A stretch of 64,000 bases of DNA from CAZQXD01 sp964597315 (lineage in GTDB: Bacteria > Pseudomonadota > Gammaproteobacteria > Competibacterales > Competibacteraceae), in contig CAZQXD010000004.1 of NCBI GenBank assembly GCA_964597315.1, positions 1 through 64,000 of the forward strand. The letters run 5' to 3'. This document shows positions 40,304 through 49,519 of this stretch, piece by piece. The first letter of the stretch is position 1, and every line of letters begins with the position of its first letter. Both the position numbers and the translations under genes were made by a program. Below the pieces are notes generated by a model. The model saw nothing but the letters and a program-made list of their open reading frames with translations, had not been told where the DNA came from and did not search any database.

Positions 40304-42565
40304 ATGCACAGAATATCCTTGGCCTGGCGCCCCTGGGCGCTGCTGCTGTGGCTGGCGCTGCCGGCGGGGGCCGACCCCCTGCCGGTGGTGAGGGTTGGCG
40401 TAATGGAAAACCGACCTATCGTGTTCCAGGCCGCCGACGGTCGCTATCAGGGCCTGGCCCTGGATGTGTTAGAGGCGGTAGCCAAGGCCGAGGGCTGGCG
40501 TCTGGTCTACCAACCCTGTGACTGGAGCCGCTGTCTGAAGCGACTGGAGGCGGCGGAGTTGGAGCTGCTGGTGGGTATCGCTTGGTCCGAAGAACGAATC
40601 AGGCGTTTTGACTTCAATCGGGTGCCCCTGCTGGGCAACTGGGGAGTGGTGTACCGCCAGCCCGGAGCAGCCGTGGGTTCCCTGCTGGCTCTGGAGCAAC
40701 AGCGCCTGGCGTTGGTGCCGGACAGTATCCATGGCCAGGCCATGGTCGGCCTGCTGAAGCGATTCAAGATCGAGTGGACCGAAGTGGCGGCGCCCGACTA
40801 TTCAGCGGCCATGGTCGCCGTGGCCGAGGACCGGGCCGACGCGGCGGTGGTCAGCCGGGTGTTCAGCATTCTCAACGCCGACCGCCATGGGCTGGTGGAC
40901 ACCGGCATCGTCTTCAACCCCATCCATATCCACTACGCCGGGCCGCAGGGTCGCGCGGGACCGTTGCTGGCCGCCATAGATCGCCATCTGGCGGCATACC
41001 GCGAAGATGCCGATTCCCTGTACTACACGTCCCTGAACCGCTGGTTGGCGTCGCCCCAGCGGTTGACGTTGCCCGGCTGGCTGCCCTGGGCGCTGGCCGG
41101 GGTAGGGGTGTTGCTGCTGTGCCTGCTGAGCGTGGGGCTACTATCGCGCCACCAGGTTCGGGTGCGCACCGCCCAGTTACTGGAGCAGTCCCAACACCTG
41201 GAACGGGAGGTGGCGGAACGCTGCCGGGCCGAAGAGAATCTGAACCGGCTGGCTTTTTATGACAGCCTGACCGGCCTGCCCAATCGGGTCTTGTTTCAAG
41301 ACCGCCTGAATCAAGCCTGCGCTGAGGCTCACCGCCATGGCGGCAAGGTGGCGCTGATGTTTTTGGATATAGATCGCTTCAAGGCCGTCAATGACACCTA
41401 CGGTCACGGCGTGGGCGACCAGTTGCTCTGCGCCCTGACAGCCCGGCTCAAGCCCTGTATCCGGGAAGTCGATACCTTCAGCCGCATGGGCGGGGACGAG
41501 CTAACGGTCCTCGTCACCGACGTGGCTGGTCCTGACGACCCGGCGCGCTTGGCGGAGCGGCTGATCGACACTTGCCGGGCGCCGTTTCGGTTGTCGGGGG
41601 TAGAACTGGTCCAGACCTTGAGCATGGGCATCGCCCTGTACCCGGACGACGCTAACCAGCCCAGCGAGTTGCTCCATCTGGCCGATGCCGCCATGTATCA
41701 AGCCAAGGCCAGAGGCGGGGGCAGATACTGTTTCCATCACGGAGAATACAACCGGCTGGTCTTGGAGCGACTGGGCCTGGAGAGCGAACTGGGCCGGGCG
41801 TTGGCCACGGGTTCGCTGCAATTGCATTACCAGCCGGTTGTGCAGCTCACCGGCCAGCGTATCGTCGGGGTGCGGGCGCTGTTGCGCTGGGAACATCCCA
41901 CTTACGGCCTGGTCGCCCCGGAGGCCATCATGCAGGTGGCGGAACAGGCCGGATTGGCAGGCGAGCTAGGGGCCTGGATGCTGGATCGGGCTTGCCGCCA
42001 AACCCGGATGCTGCGGGACGCCAGCGGCTTAGCCATCCATTTGGCGATAAATTTGACGGTTCAGAGCTTTACCGATTCGGAGCTGACCTCCATGGTGGCC
42101 CAGGCCTTGAGAGACAGTGAGTTGTCGGCTGCCGAGTTGGAGTTGGAGATCACCGAACAACTCCTCCAAGAGAACGGCCTTGAGGCCGCCCCGATCTTGG
42201 AGTCCCTGAAAAGCCTGGGGGTGACCCTGGCCGTGAACGATTTTGGCACTGCCCAGTGTTCCCTGGTCCAGCTTAAACACCTACCCTTGGATGTCTTGAA
42301 AATCGCCCCATGCTTGATCAGCAAGCTGCCCGATGATCGCGACGACAGCCGGATTATTTCTACCCTGATTGGCGTCGCCCACATCTTTGGTCTGCGGGTC
42401 ATGGCGGAAGGCATCGAAACCGCCGCCCAGCGTAACTGGTTGCAAGCCCAACATTGCGATCTGGGGCAGGGGCGGTATTTCTGCGAGCCGCGCTCGGCGG
42501 AGAACCTCGTGGAAGTGCTGAAAACCGGCTTTCCATCCCAAGGTTGGCTGCGGGGGGTCGTCTGA
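40304..42565 (+). CDS. Membrane GGDEF-EAL protein with periplasmic substrate-binding domain and degenerate EAL
   Basis: 753 residues from the ATG behind AAGGGA. Signal peptide, then an SBP_bac_3-type periplasmic sensor (about 25-245), a membrane helix (about 258-280), and a GGDEF domain with GGDEL at about 396 and an intact RxxD inhibitory site (REVD). The EAL domain has the phosphodiesterase layout, but key acids are gone: the EAL Glu is Arg 524 (RALLRW), the DDFG loop is NDFG (Asn 645) and KID is KIA. It should make cyclic di-GMP in response to a periplasmic ligand and use the EAL part for binding or structure, not hydrolysis (inference from residues). Confidence 0.9.
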   Translation: MHRISLAWRPWALLLWLALPAGADPLPVVRVGVMENRPIVFQAADGRYQGLALDVLEAVAKAEGWRLVYQPCDWSRCLKRLEAAELELLVGIAWSEERIRRFDFNRVPLLGNWGVVYRQPGAAVGSLLALEQQRLALVPDSIHGQAMVGLLKRFKIEWTEVAAPDYSAAMVAVAEDRADAAVVSRVFSILNADRHGLVDTGIVFNPIHIHYAGPQGRAGPLLAAIDRHLAAYREDADSLYYTSLNRWLASPQRLTLPGWLPWALAGVGVLLLCLLSVGLLSRHQVRVRTAQLLEQSQHLEREVAERCRAEENLNRLAFYDSLTGLPNRVLFQDRLNQACAEAHRHGGKVALMFLDIDRFKAVNDTYGHGVGDQLLCALTARLKPCIREVDTFSRMGGDELTVLVTDVAGPDDPARLAERLIDTCRAPFRLSGVELVQTLSMGIALYPDDANQPSELLHLADAAMYQAKARGGGRYCFHHGEYNRLVLERLGLESELGRALATGSLQLHYQPVVQLTGQRIVGVRALLRWEHPTYGLVAPEAIMQVAEQAGLAGELGAWMLDRACRQTRMLRDASGLAIHLAINLTVQSFTDSELTSMVAQALRDSELSAAELELEITEQLLQENGLEAAPILESLKSLGVTLAVNDFGTAQCSLVQLKHLPLDVLKIAPCLISKLPDDRDDSRIISTLIGVAHIFGLRVMAEGIETAAQRNWLQAQHCDLGQGRYFCEPRSAENLVEVLKTGFPSQGWLRGVV

Positions 42566-42587
42566 GCCTAACGCCCCTTTGCTTCGC

Positions 42588-44273
42588 TCACCCGGTCGTG
42601 GCCAGGGCCTGCTCCTGTTGCTCCCGCATCCAGTCCAGGATGCGGTTATCCTTGATGCCATGGGTGCGCAGCACCGCCGCCGCCAGGTCCAGGCCCCGAG
42701 GCATGCTGCGGTCCACTACGGCGCGCATCCCCAGGGCCTCGAAGCGGGCCTGTTCCCCGTCATCGTCCACGGTCACGAAACGGGTCAGCTTGGGATAGCG
42801 CTCCCGGAGAATGGGCGTGAGGTCCCGAGACACCTCGTAGCGCTTGATGGTGACGACGATGGTGGGGCGCTGGGCCATCTGGATAGTCTCCAGCAGCCGT
42901 GGATCGCCGGCATCCCCGAAGGCCACGGGGTAGCCGTCGGCGATGGCCCGGATAAACCGCTCGTCGTCCATCTCCACGGCCATATAGGGAACACCGTGGA
43001 CTTCCAGAGCGTCGGCCACCCGTCGGCCCACCTCTCCCAGGCCGAAAATCACCACCGGGGCCACCGTCGGTTGGCTCCCGATCGTCTCACCAGCGTGGGT
43101 TTCCAGGCGCCGCTGGGCCAGGCGCTTGGCCCAGCGGCTGCCCAGGCTGGCCAGGGAGGGGGTCAGGGCCAAGCTCAGGGCCACCGCCGCCACCAGGATC
43201 GCCGAGCGTTCCGGGTCGAGGCTATGGGCCAGGGCCGGCATGGCCAGGATCACAAAAGCGAACTCGCTGCCCTGGGACAATAGAAACCCCAGTTGCACCG
43301 CCACCCGCGGGGGGGTGCCCATGATCCGGGCGGCGGCCAGGATAACGGCTGTTTTCAGCCCCACCAGCAGCGCCGTCACCAACAGCACTGCGGTCCAATC
43401 CCGCAGCAGCACGTCCAGGCGCAAGCTCATGCCCACGGTGATAAAGAAAAACCCCAGCAGCAGCCCCCGGAAGGGCTTGACCTCGGTTTGGATCACATGG
43501 CGATAGGGGGTTTCCGAGAGCATCATCCCCCCCAGAAACGCCCCGAGGGTCAGAGACAGGCCCAAGGCGCCAGTGGAGGTGGCGGCCACTAGGACGATAA
43601 GCAGAGCCACGGCGGTGAATATCTCTTCGCTACGGGTCCGGGCCAGACCCTGGAACAGGGGACCGATCAGATACCGACCGATGGCGATGGCCACCACGAA
43701 GGCCGCCACGGCCTTCAGGGCCGCCCCGCCCAGGGCCAGGCCCAGCGAGTCACCGCCACCGTCCAGGGAGGCGGCCAGGATCAGCAGGAAAATGGCGCAG
43801 ACGTCCTGGAAGATCAGCACCGCCGTGGCGCTGACCCCCACCGGACAGCTCTGCTGGCCCCGCTCGGCCAGGGTCTGGATAGCCACGGCGGTGGAGGACA
43901 GGGCCAGGGTAGCGCCCACCACCACCGCCAGCTCGGTCTTAAGCCCCACCGCCAGGCCCAGGCCGGCGAAGGCCAGGGCGCACAGTCCCATTTGCAATGG
44001 CCCGAAGCCCAGGATGTCCCGGCGGGCCTCCCAAATATGGGCCAGGGAGAAGTGCAGGCCGATATCGAACAGCAGAAACACCACCCCCAGTTCGGCCAAC
44101 AGGTGGGTGGTGTGGCTTTCCTGGATCAGTCCCAGGCCGTGGGGTCCGATCAAGAGGCCCGCCAGCAGATAGCCGACGATGGGGCTTAATCGCAGGGGGC
44201 GCATCAGGGAGATGGCCAGGATGCCCACCAGCAGCAGCAGGATGGCGGGCATGAGGGTGTGGACGGCTTCCAT
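42588..44273 (-). CDS. CPA2 cation:proton antiporter with RCK/TrkA-N domain (KefB/C-like)
   Basis: About 561 residues. Twelve or so membrane helices with SPIVGYLLAGLLIGPHGLGL, ELGVVFLLFDIGLHFS and LALSSTAVAIQTLAERG typical of KefB/KefC and other CPA2 exchangers, then a cytoplasmic NAD-binding TrkA-N domain (VVIFGLGEVGRRVADALE). It probably exchanges K+ for H+ under regulation. The start is placed at MEAVHTLMPA by homology; an ATG 33 bases upstream is also open, and neither has a clear ribosome-binding site. Confidence 0.9.
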   Translation of the reverse strand: MEAVHTLMPAILLLLVGILAISLMRPLRLSPIVGYLLAGLLIGPHGLGLIQESHTTHLLAELGVVFLLFDIGLHFSLAHIWEARRDILGFGPLQMGLCALAFAGLGLAVGLKTELAVVVGATLALSSTAVAIQTLAERGQQSCPVGVSATAVLIFQDVCAIFLLILAASLDGGGDSLGLALGGAALKAVAAFVVAIAIGRYLIGPLFQGLARTRSEEIFTAVALLIVLVAATSTGALGLSLTLGAFLGGMMLSETPYRHVIQTEVKPFRGLLLGFFFITVGMSLRLDVLLRDWTAVLLVTALLVGLKTAVILAAARIMGTPPRVAVQLGFLLSQGSEFAFVILAMPALAHSLDPERSAILVAAVALSLALTPSLASLGSRWAKRLAQRRLETHAGETIGSQPTVAPVVIFGLGEVGRRVADALEVHGVPYMAVEMDDERFIRAIADGYPVAFGDAGDPRLLETIQMAQRPTIVVTIKRYEVSRDLTPILRERYPKLTRFVTVDDDGEQARFEALGMRAVVDRSMPRGLDLAAAVLRTHGIKDNRILDWMREQQEQALATTG

Positions 44274-44359
44274 GGGGATGTTTTGAGGTGGCGGCGACGG
44301 CCCCATGGTACACCCCGGCGGGCCTGTTCGGTTGTTGACGGGTCGGGGTGAGGGGCCTT

Positions 44360-45148
44360 TTAACGCCAGCGCCGGGGCGGGTGGGGGGCGTAGCCGTCAT
44401 TATGGGGTTCGTCCCAGAGCCGATTCTTGGAATAATGGCGTTGGGAATGGCAGTCGATTACTCCTTTGCGGCACAGGGTTTCCCGCCATTCGTATTTCAC
44501 CAGCCAGCGACCGAAGGGTCGGTGCTTGGGCTGGAACTCCACCCGCCGGGAGGGGGACCATCGCTCATCCCCGAAGCCGGTGCCCGGCAAAGCCTTGGGG
44601 GCGGCCTGGGAAGGGGCTTGGTCTTGCGGGTAGCGATCCATAGGGCGCGGAGGCTGGTAAGCCTGTTCCTGGAAGGCGGCCACGGCGATCACCCCCATAG
44701 CCGAGTAGTCTCTGAAGGCGCCGGCGTAGGCATCCCCGGCATGGGTGAAGTAAAATCGGTTAACCTTGTGCTTGCCGGTGCGCCAGCCATCGTAAACCGC
44801 CCGCTGATGGGGACCGAGTACATACATGCGCTCGGTGGGGCGCAACTCGGAGCGTCGACCGGAAATGATATTACGGCCATCCACGGCGATTACCAGACCG
44901 ATACGCTGGGGCGTGGGATTGTATATATGGATGGCATAAGCCGCCCCCTGCTCGGCTTCCAGATAGGTTTTTTGTACCCGATGGCGGCTGCGTTCCTGGG
45001 CGGGGTATTGGGCATAGTCCCGGCCCCGGTTATCGATGACGCGGATTTCCAGATCGTTGGTGTCGAGCCGTTCCCAGGCCCAGGCCCCGGCCCCGGACAG
45101 CAGGGCGGCCAGGGCCAGCAGGGGGGTTAACAGAGTGCGCAGTGGCAT
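44360..45148 (-). CDS. Secreted protein of unknown function
   Basis: 262 residues with a signal peptide (to about AWAW). The mature part starts with a beta-domain (LEIRVIDNRGRDYAQYPA, YAIHIYNPTPQRIGLVIAVDG, VYDGWRTG then KVNRFYFTHAGDAYAGAF), like small periplasmic domains that mediate contacts, and ends in a Pro/Arg/His-rich tail with a Cys pair (LCRKGVIDC). I recognise no family. It stands alone between the antiporter gene and a long divergent spacer. Confidence 0.75.
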   Translation of the reverse strand: MPLRTLLTPLLALAALLSGAGAWAWERLDTNDLEIRVIDNRGRDYAQYPAQERSRHRVQKTYLEAEQGAAYAIHIYNPTPQRIGLVIAVDGRNIISGRRSELRPTERMYVLGPHQRAVYDGWRTGKHKVNRFYFTHAGDAYAGAFRDYSAMGVIAVAAFQEQAYQPPRPMDRYPQDQAPSQAAPKALPGTGFGDERWSPSRRVEFQPKHRPFGRWLVKYEWRETLCRKGVIDCHSQRHYSKNRLWDEPHNDGYAPHPPRRWR

Positions 45149-45475
45149 GATGTAGTCCTCCAGTGTGGCGGCGATTAGCCGGAGCCGAAGTTCCGGTGTC
45201 TGGGCCTGAGACTAAGGGGGCGCGGCTGAACCGGTACTGAATGCCCCGAGCCTGTCGACGCCGGAGGGGGGCATTCGGGGTCCATGGAAAACATCCCGTC
45301 CTTTGCCTATGCTTGCTCCCATAAACGTGAACGGGGAGAGCATGTGACCGTGGGCCAGCTTTCCTTCCAGACCATCAACCCATCGAGACCCATCCCTTCT
45401 CCCGAGGCGCCCGGGTGAAACTCCGTACCCGCGCCGCCCATGGCGGGTTGCTGAACACCCCCTGAGGACCCCGCC
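45149..45475. other. Divergent intergenic region, 327 bp
   Basis: It separates the secreted-protein gene from the aminotransferase gene. Near 45229-45278 there is imperfect inverted symmetry (ATGCCCCGA ... TCGGGGT). A GTG behind GGGGAGAG at 45343 opens a 24-residue frame ending at 45417, which could be a leader peptide but has no supporting feature. No clear promoter or terminator was found. Confidence 0.4.
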
Positions 45476-46819
45476 ATGAGCGCCACGTCGGAAGCCGGTT
45501 CCCATTTGTTCTATCAGTCCGGGCTGCACCGGCCACGTATCGACCGGGCCGAGGGCATCTATATCTGGGATGTCCATGGCCGACGCTATATAGATGGTTC
45601 CTCCGGGGCCATGGTGGTGAACATCGGCCATGGCAACCCTCGGGTGTTGGCCGACATGGCCGATCAAATGGCCCGGGCCACCTTCGCCTACCGGCTGCAC
45701 TTCCAAAACGAGCCAGCCGAGACCCTGGCCGCGAAACTGGCCGCCATTCTGCCCGGAGGGCTAGACCGGGCGTTTTTCGTCTCTGGTGGTTCCGAGGCCG
45801 TGGAGTCCTGCCTGAAACTGGCCCGTCAGTATGCCCTGGCCACGGGACAGGCCCAGCGTTACAAAGTCATCTCCCGGTTTCCCTCCTATCACGGCTCCAC
45901 CTTCGGCGCCCTGGCGGTGACCGGCTATACGCCCCTGTCGGCGCCCTTCGACCCCATGCTGCGGCCCATGCCCAAGGTGCCGGCCCCCACCTGCTATCTG
46001 GACCGGGACGGCCTGAGTTCGGATGAGCGGGGGCTGCGTTACGCGGACATGCTGGAGGCCGAAATCTTGCGCCAGGGACCGGACACGGTGCTGGCCTTTA
46101 TCATGGAGCCGGTGGGCGGAGCCTCCACCGGCGCCTTGGTGGCCCCGGACAGCTATTATCCCCGCATCCGCTCCATCTGCGACCGGTATGGGGTGCTGCT
46201 GATCCTGGACGAGGTCATGTGCGGAGCCGGGCGCACCGGTCGCTATCTGGCCGCCGAGCATTGGGACTTGCGGCCCGATCTGCTGGCCCTGTCCAAGGGC
46301 ATGGCCTCGGGTTACTGCCCCCTAGGGGCGATGCTGGCGCCCCGGCGGCTGGTGGAGCCGGTGCTGGCGAACGGCGGTTTTATGCACGGCCACACCTACG
46401 CCGGTAACCCCCTGGCCTGCGTCGCCGGGTTGGCGGTGCTGCGGGAGACCCTGGAGCGGGGCCTGCTGAACAATGCCACCCTCATGGGTGACTATCTCAA
46501 GGGTCGGCTGGAGGCCCTCAAGACCCGGTTTGCCCTGGTCGGGGATGTGCGGGGCAAGGGCCTGTTGCTGGCCTTCGAGCTGGTGGCCGACCCGGAGACC
46601 CTGGAGCCGCTGCCCGCCCACCTGGAGGCCAGCGAGCGGCTGGTGGAACTGGCCTACCAGCGGGGGCTGATCGTCTATGAGCGCCGCACCCGGGGCGGAC
46701 TGGCCGGGGACCATGTGCTGGTCTGCCCGCCGCTGATCGTCACCCGCGAGCAGGTGGACGAAATTGTGGACATACTTGAGGAATGTCTGGGGGTGCTGGC
46801 GGGGGAGTTGGGGCGGTAG
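45476..46819 (+). CDS. Class III PLP-dependent aminotransferase
   Basis: 447 residues. The fold-type I class III pattern is clear: GSSGAMVVNIGHGNPRV, VSGGSEAVESCLKLARQ, YHGSTFGALAVTGY, LILDEVMCGAGRTG and the PLP-Lys in LLALSKGMASGYCPLGAML. Members transfer amino groups from omega-amines or related substrates such as polyamines, GABA or beta-alanine. The next gene is a deacetylase of the acetylpolyamine type, followed by a RidA protein, so a catabolic route for an acetylated amine is suggested. Substrate unknown. Confidence 0.9.
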   Translation: MSATSEAGSHLFYQSGLHRPRIDRAEGIYIWDVHGRRYIDGSSGAMVVNIGHGNPRVLADMADQMARATFAYRLHFQNEPAETLAAKLAAILPGGLDRAFFVSGGSEAVESCLKLARQYALATGQAQRYKVISRFPSYHGSTFGALAVTGYTPLSAPFDPMLRPMPKVPAPTCYLDRDGLSSDERGLRYADMLEAEILRQGPDTVLAFIMEPVGGASTGALVAPDSYYPRIRSICDRYGVLLILDEVMCGAGRTGRYLAAEHWDLRPDLLALSKGMASGYCPLGAMLAPRRLVEPVLANGGFMHGHTYAGNPLACVAGLAVLRETLERGLLNNATLMGDYLKGRLEALKTRFALVGDVRGKGLLLAFELVADPETLEPLPAHLEASERLVELAYQRGLIVYERRTRGGLAGDHVLVCPPLIVTREQVDEIVDILEECLGVLAGELGR

Positions 46820-46886
46820 GCCGGTGGCCGCGCTCCAAGGCCGGACGGCTGGCATTTCAGTGGCATTTCAATAAGGAATCCGAATA

Positions 46887-47915
46887 ATGATCGTCGTTTT
46901 CTGCGAGCAGCAGCGCCAACATTATCCCCGCCATTTTCTGGTCAGCGGTCGGCGTCAGCCCAACCCCGAGCGACCGGAGCGGGTCGATGCCCTGCTGGCG
47001 GCGGTGCGGGAGCGGGGTCATCGGGTCATCGCGCCGGAGGACCACGGCCCGGGCCCTCGGGCCGCAGTGCATACCCCGGAATACCTGCGCTTTCTCAGCA
47101 CCATCCACCATCATTGGCGGCAATTGCCTGGAGCCTCCGAGGAGGTCGTCCCCAATATCCACCCCAATGGCCAGGGGCTGGCCTATCCCGATTCCCCTGT
47201 GGGCCAGGCCGGTTATCATATGGCCGACACCGCCTGCCCCATCACCGCCGATACCTGGGGGGCGGTGTGCGCCAGCGCCAATGTGGCGGCCCACGCCGCC
47301 CAGTTGGTGCTGGAGCGAGGCGGGTCCGCCTACGCCCTGTGCCGACCACCGGGCCACCATGCCTTCGCCCACATGGCCGGCGGTTTCTGTTACCTGAACA
47401 ACGCCGCCATCGCCGCCCAATATTTGCGCCAGGTCCATGAACGGGTGGCCGTGCTGGACGTGGACCTGCACCACGGTAACGGCACCCAGAATATTTTCTA
47501 CCGGCGTGGCGATGTGTTTACCGTATCCTTGCACGCCGATCCGGCCGGGTTTTATCCCTATTTCTGGGGTCATGCCCACGAGCGGGGCGAAGGAGAGGGG
47601 CTGGGCTATAACCTGAATCTGCCCCTGCCCCGGGGCACCGGCGACCAGACCTATCTAGAGACTCTGAAGCAGGCCCTGCTACGCATCCATAGTTTTCACC
47701 CCGACGCCCTAGTGGTGGCCCTGGGTCTGGACGCCTTCGAGGGCGATCCCCAGGCGGGGCTGGCGATCACCACCGAGGGGTTTGGTCGCATCGCCGCCGC
47801 CATCGCCTCCCTGGGCCTGCCCACGGTGCTGGTCCAGGAAGGGGGCTATCTGGACGAAGCCCTGGGCCGTAATCTGGCCCGGTTTCTGGGGGGCTTTGTC
47901 GGCCCTGGGTCCTAA
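46887..47915 (+). CDS. Histone-deacetylase-family (acetylpolyamine amidohydrolase-like) enzyme
   Basis: 342 residues with the arginase-fold deacetylase core: HPNGQGLAYPDSPVG, the His pair in RPPGHHAF, the Zn ligands in AVLDVDLHHGNGTQ and the Asp in LVVALGLDAFEGDP. Bacterial members remove acetyl groups from polyamines or similar amides. AAGGAAT precedes the ATG. It lies between an aminotransferase and a RidA gene on the same strand, with 67 and 34 bases of spacing. Confidence 0.92.
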   Translation: MIVVFCEQQRQHYPRHFLVSGRRQPNPERPERVDALLAAVRERGHRVIAPEDHGPGPRAAVHTPEYLRFLSTIHHHWRQLPGASEEVVPNIHPNGQGLAYPDSPVGQAGYHMADTACPITADTWGAVCASANVAAHAAQLVLERGGSAYALCRPPGHHAFAHMAGGFCYLNNAAIAAQYLRQVHERVAVLDVDLHHGNGTQNIFYRRGDVFTVSLHADPAGFYPYFWGHAHERGEGEGLGYNLNLPLPRGTGDQTYLETLKQALLRIHSFHPDALVVALGLDAFEGDPQAGLAITTEGFGRIAAAIASLGLPTVLVQEGGYLDEALGRNLARFLGGFVGPGS

Positions 47916-47949
47916 GTTTTCCGCCCTAAAGCAACCAAGAGGAAATGCT

Positions 47950-48297
47950 ATGAGCATCAAGCGCCTTGATAGTGGTCCACGGATGAGCCAGGCGGTAATC
48001 CACGGCGATACGGTCTATCTGGCCGGGCAGGTGGCCGACACTCTGGAGGCTTCCGTCACCCGCCAGACCGAAGAAATGCTGGCCAAGGTGGACCGGCTGC
48101 TGGCCGCTGCGGGTAGCGATAAGTCCAAACTGTTATCGGCCACCGTGTATCTGTCGGATATGGCATATTTCAAGGAGATGAACGCCGTCTGGGACGTTTG
48201 GATCGACCCCAGCCATCCCCCGGCCAGGGCTTGCGTGGAGGCCAAGCTGGCCCGACCGGGCTTTAAGGTGGAGGTCATGGTGACGGCGGCCCTTTGA
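47950..48297 (+). CDS. RidA/YjgF-family enamine/imine deaminase
   Basis: 115 residues starting at the ATG behind AGAGGAAA; upstream frame belongs to shadow sequence. GPRMSQAVIHGDTVYLAGQVA at the N-terminus (in part: MSQAVIHGDTVYLAGQ) and the Arg-containing PPARACVEAKLARPG at the C-terminus are RidA hallmarks. RidA proteins hydrolyse reactive 2-aminoacrylate-like intermediates made by PLP enzymes, which fits the aminotransferase gene two positions upstream. Confidence 0.9.
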   Translation: MSIKRLDSGPRMSQAVIHGDTVYLAGQVADTLEASVTRQTEEMLAKVDRLLAAAGSDKSKLLSATVYLSDMAYFKEMNAVWDVWIDPSHPPARACVEAKLARPGFKVEVMVTAAL

Positions 48298-48536
48298 ACG
48301 GCGCCCTGCCTGCCTACCGGGTCGGGCAGGGGCTGAAGGCCGGGGCGGTGGAGAATCTGGCCGCCGCAGCGATTATCATGTTCAAATCGGTCTGCGCTGC
48401 CCTGGAGGATCTGGCGGTGGCGATTTTGGCCTACCGGGACGACGACGGCGGATGCTGCTGCGGCGCTAGGGTGGGCGGGTCGGGTTGGGTATACTTGTAC
48501 AAGTTTCCTGTATTCGGCAGGATCGACCGTGGACTG

Positions 48537-49415
48537 ATGAACGAAGAGAAAACTCAAACCCTCAAGATATCCGATCAGAAATCGCACACGCTGCTCAGAT
48601 CGCCTTGCTTGATGATCGTAGCGGGAGGGGAACTGGCCCGGCGCTATGTGTTGAGCCAACAGGAATGCCTGATCGGTCGTCAGGAAGGGGTGGATGTGAG
48701 CATCAAGGAACGCAATGTCTCTCGTCTCCACGCCCGCATCCTAATCCACGATGATATTTCCATCATCGAGGATATGCACAGCACCAACGGCACCTTCGTC
48801 AACGGCCAGCGCATCGCCCGCCAGGCGCTGGCGGAGGGGGATCTGATCGCCGTAGGCTCCACGATATTAAAGTTTTTTCACCAAACCGAGATGGACCGTA
48901 CGTTCTTCGACGCCCTGCATGCGTCGTCCACCCGGGACGGGCTGACCGGCTTGTACAACCGGGGGGTTTTCAATCAGCGTCTGGAGAGCGAATTCGCCCG
49001 GGTGGACCGCTATGCCCGCAGCCTCAGCCTGGTGTTGTTCGATCTGGACGATTTCAAGTTGATAAACGATCACTATGGCCACCCGGCCGGAGACGAGGTG
49101 CTCAAGACCGTGGGGGCGGTGGTGGGAGGGTGTGTGCGCCAAAACGTGGATGTGGCGGCCCGCTACGGTGGCGAGGAGTTTGCCCTGCTGCTACCGGAGC
49201 TATCGGCCCTGCTAGCCCGGATGGTGGCGGAGAAGATCCGCTCCCGGGTCGAGCGCCTGGAAATCAGTCACGAAGGCCAGGACCTTAAAGTCACCGTCAG
49301 TATGGGCATCGCTTCCAGTGGTCCTGGCATCGACTCCGCCGAAGAGCTGTTGCGGATCGCCGATGAAAAGCTCTACGAAGCCAAGCGCAAGGGTAAGAAT
49401 CGGGTGGAAAGCTAG
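48537..49415 (+). CDS. FHA-GGDEF diguanylate cyclase
   Basis: 292 residues from an internal ATG chosen because family sequence begins there. An FHA domain (about 40-115) has the phosphothreonine-binding set IGRQEGVDVSI, NVSRLHARI and HSTNGTFVNG. A GGDEF domain (about 130-290) has RDGLTGLYNRGVF and RYGGEEF. The RxxD inhibitory site is not intact: Gln stands where Arg is expected. The domain pairing suggests a cyclase controlled by a Ser/Thr-phosphorylated partner rather than product inhibition; that partner is not in the window. TATACT at 48490 is a possible -10. Confidence 0.9.
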   Translation: MNEEKTQTLKISDQKSHTLLRSPCLMIVAGGELARRYVLSQQECLIGRQEGVDVSIKERNVSRLHARILIHDDISIIEDMHSTNGTFVNGQRIARQALAEGDLIAVGSTILKFFHQTEMDRTFFDALHASSTRDGLTGLYNRGVFNQRLESEFARVDRYARSLSLVLFDLDDFKLINDHYGHPAGDEVLKTVGAVVGGCVRQNVDVAARYGGEEFALLLPELSALLARMVAEKIRSRVERLEISHEGQDLKVTVSMGIASSGPGIDSAEELLRIADEKLYEAKRKGKNRVES

Positions 49416-49519
49416 TTCGGTTCAGTAGCCGTTCAGTCTCCTGGGATTAGTGTATGGCCAACGCTGGATCACCTGTATCCGATCCAAGACCAAACTTGTC
49501 AATCCTGGAGAACCAGACC

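Noticed and set aside
45320..45440. Possible glycine or guanidine riboswitch before the aminotransferase (GGGGAGAG ... GAGGCGCCCGGG)
   Set aside because: The conserved cores of those classes are not present; only isolated GC-rich words match.
46857..47579. Long minus-strand frames under the deacetylase, MscS, RibD and other GC-rich genes
   Set aside because: They mirror the codon pattern of the real gene on the other strand and contain no family motifs.
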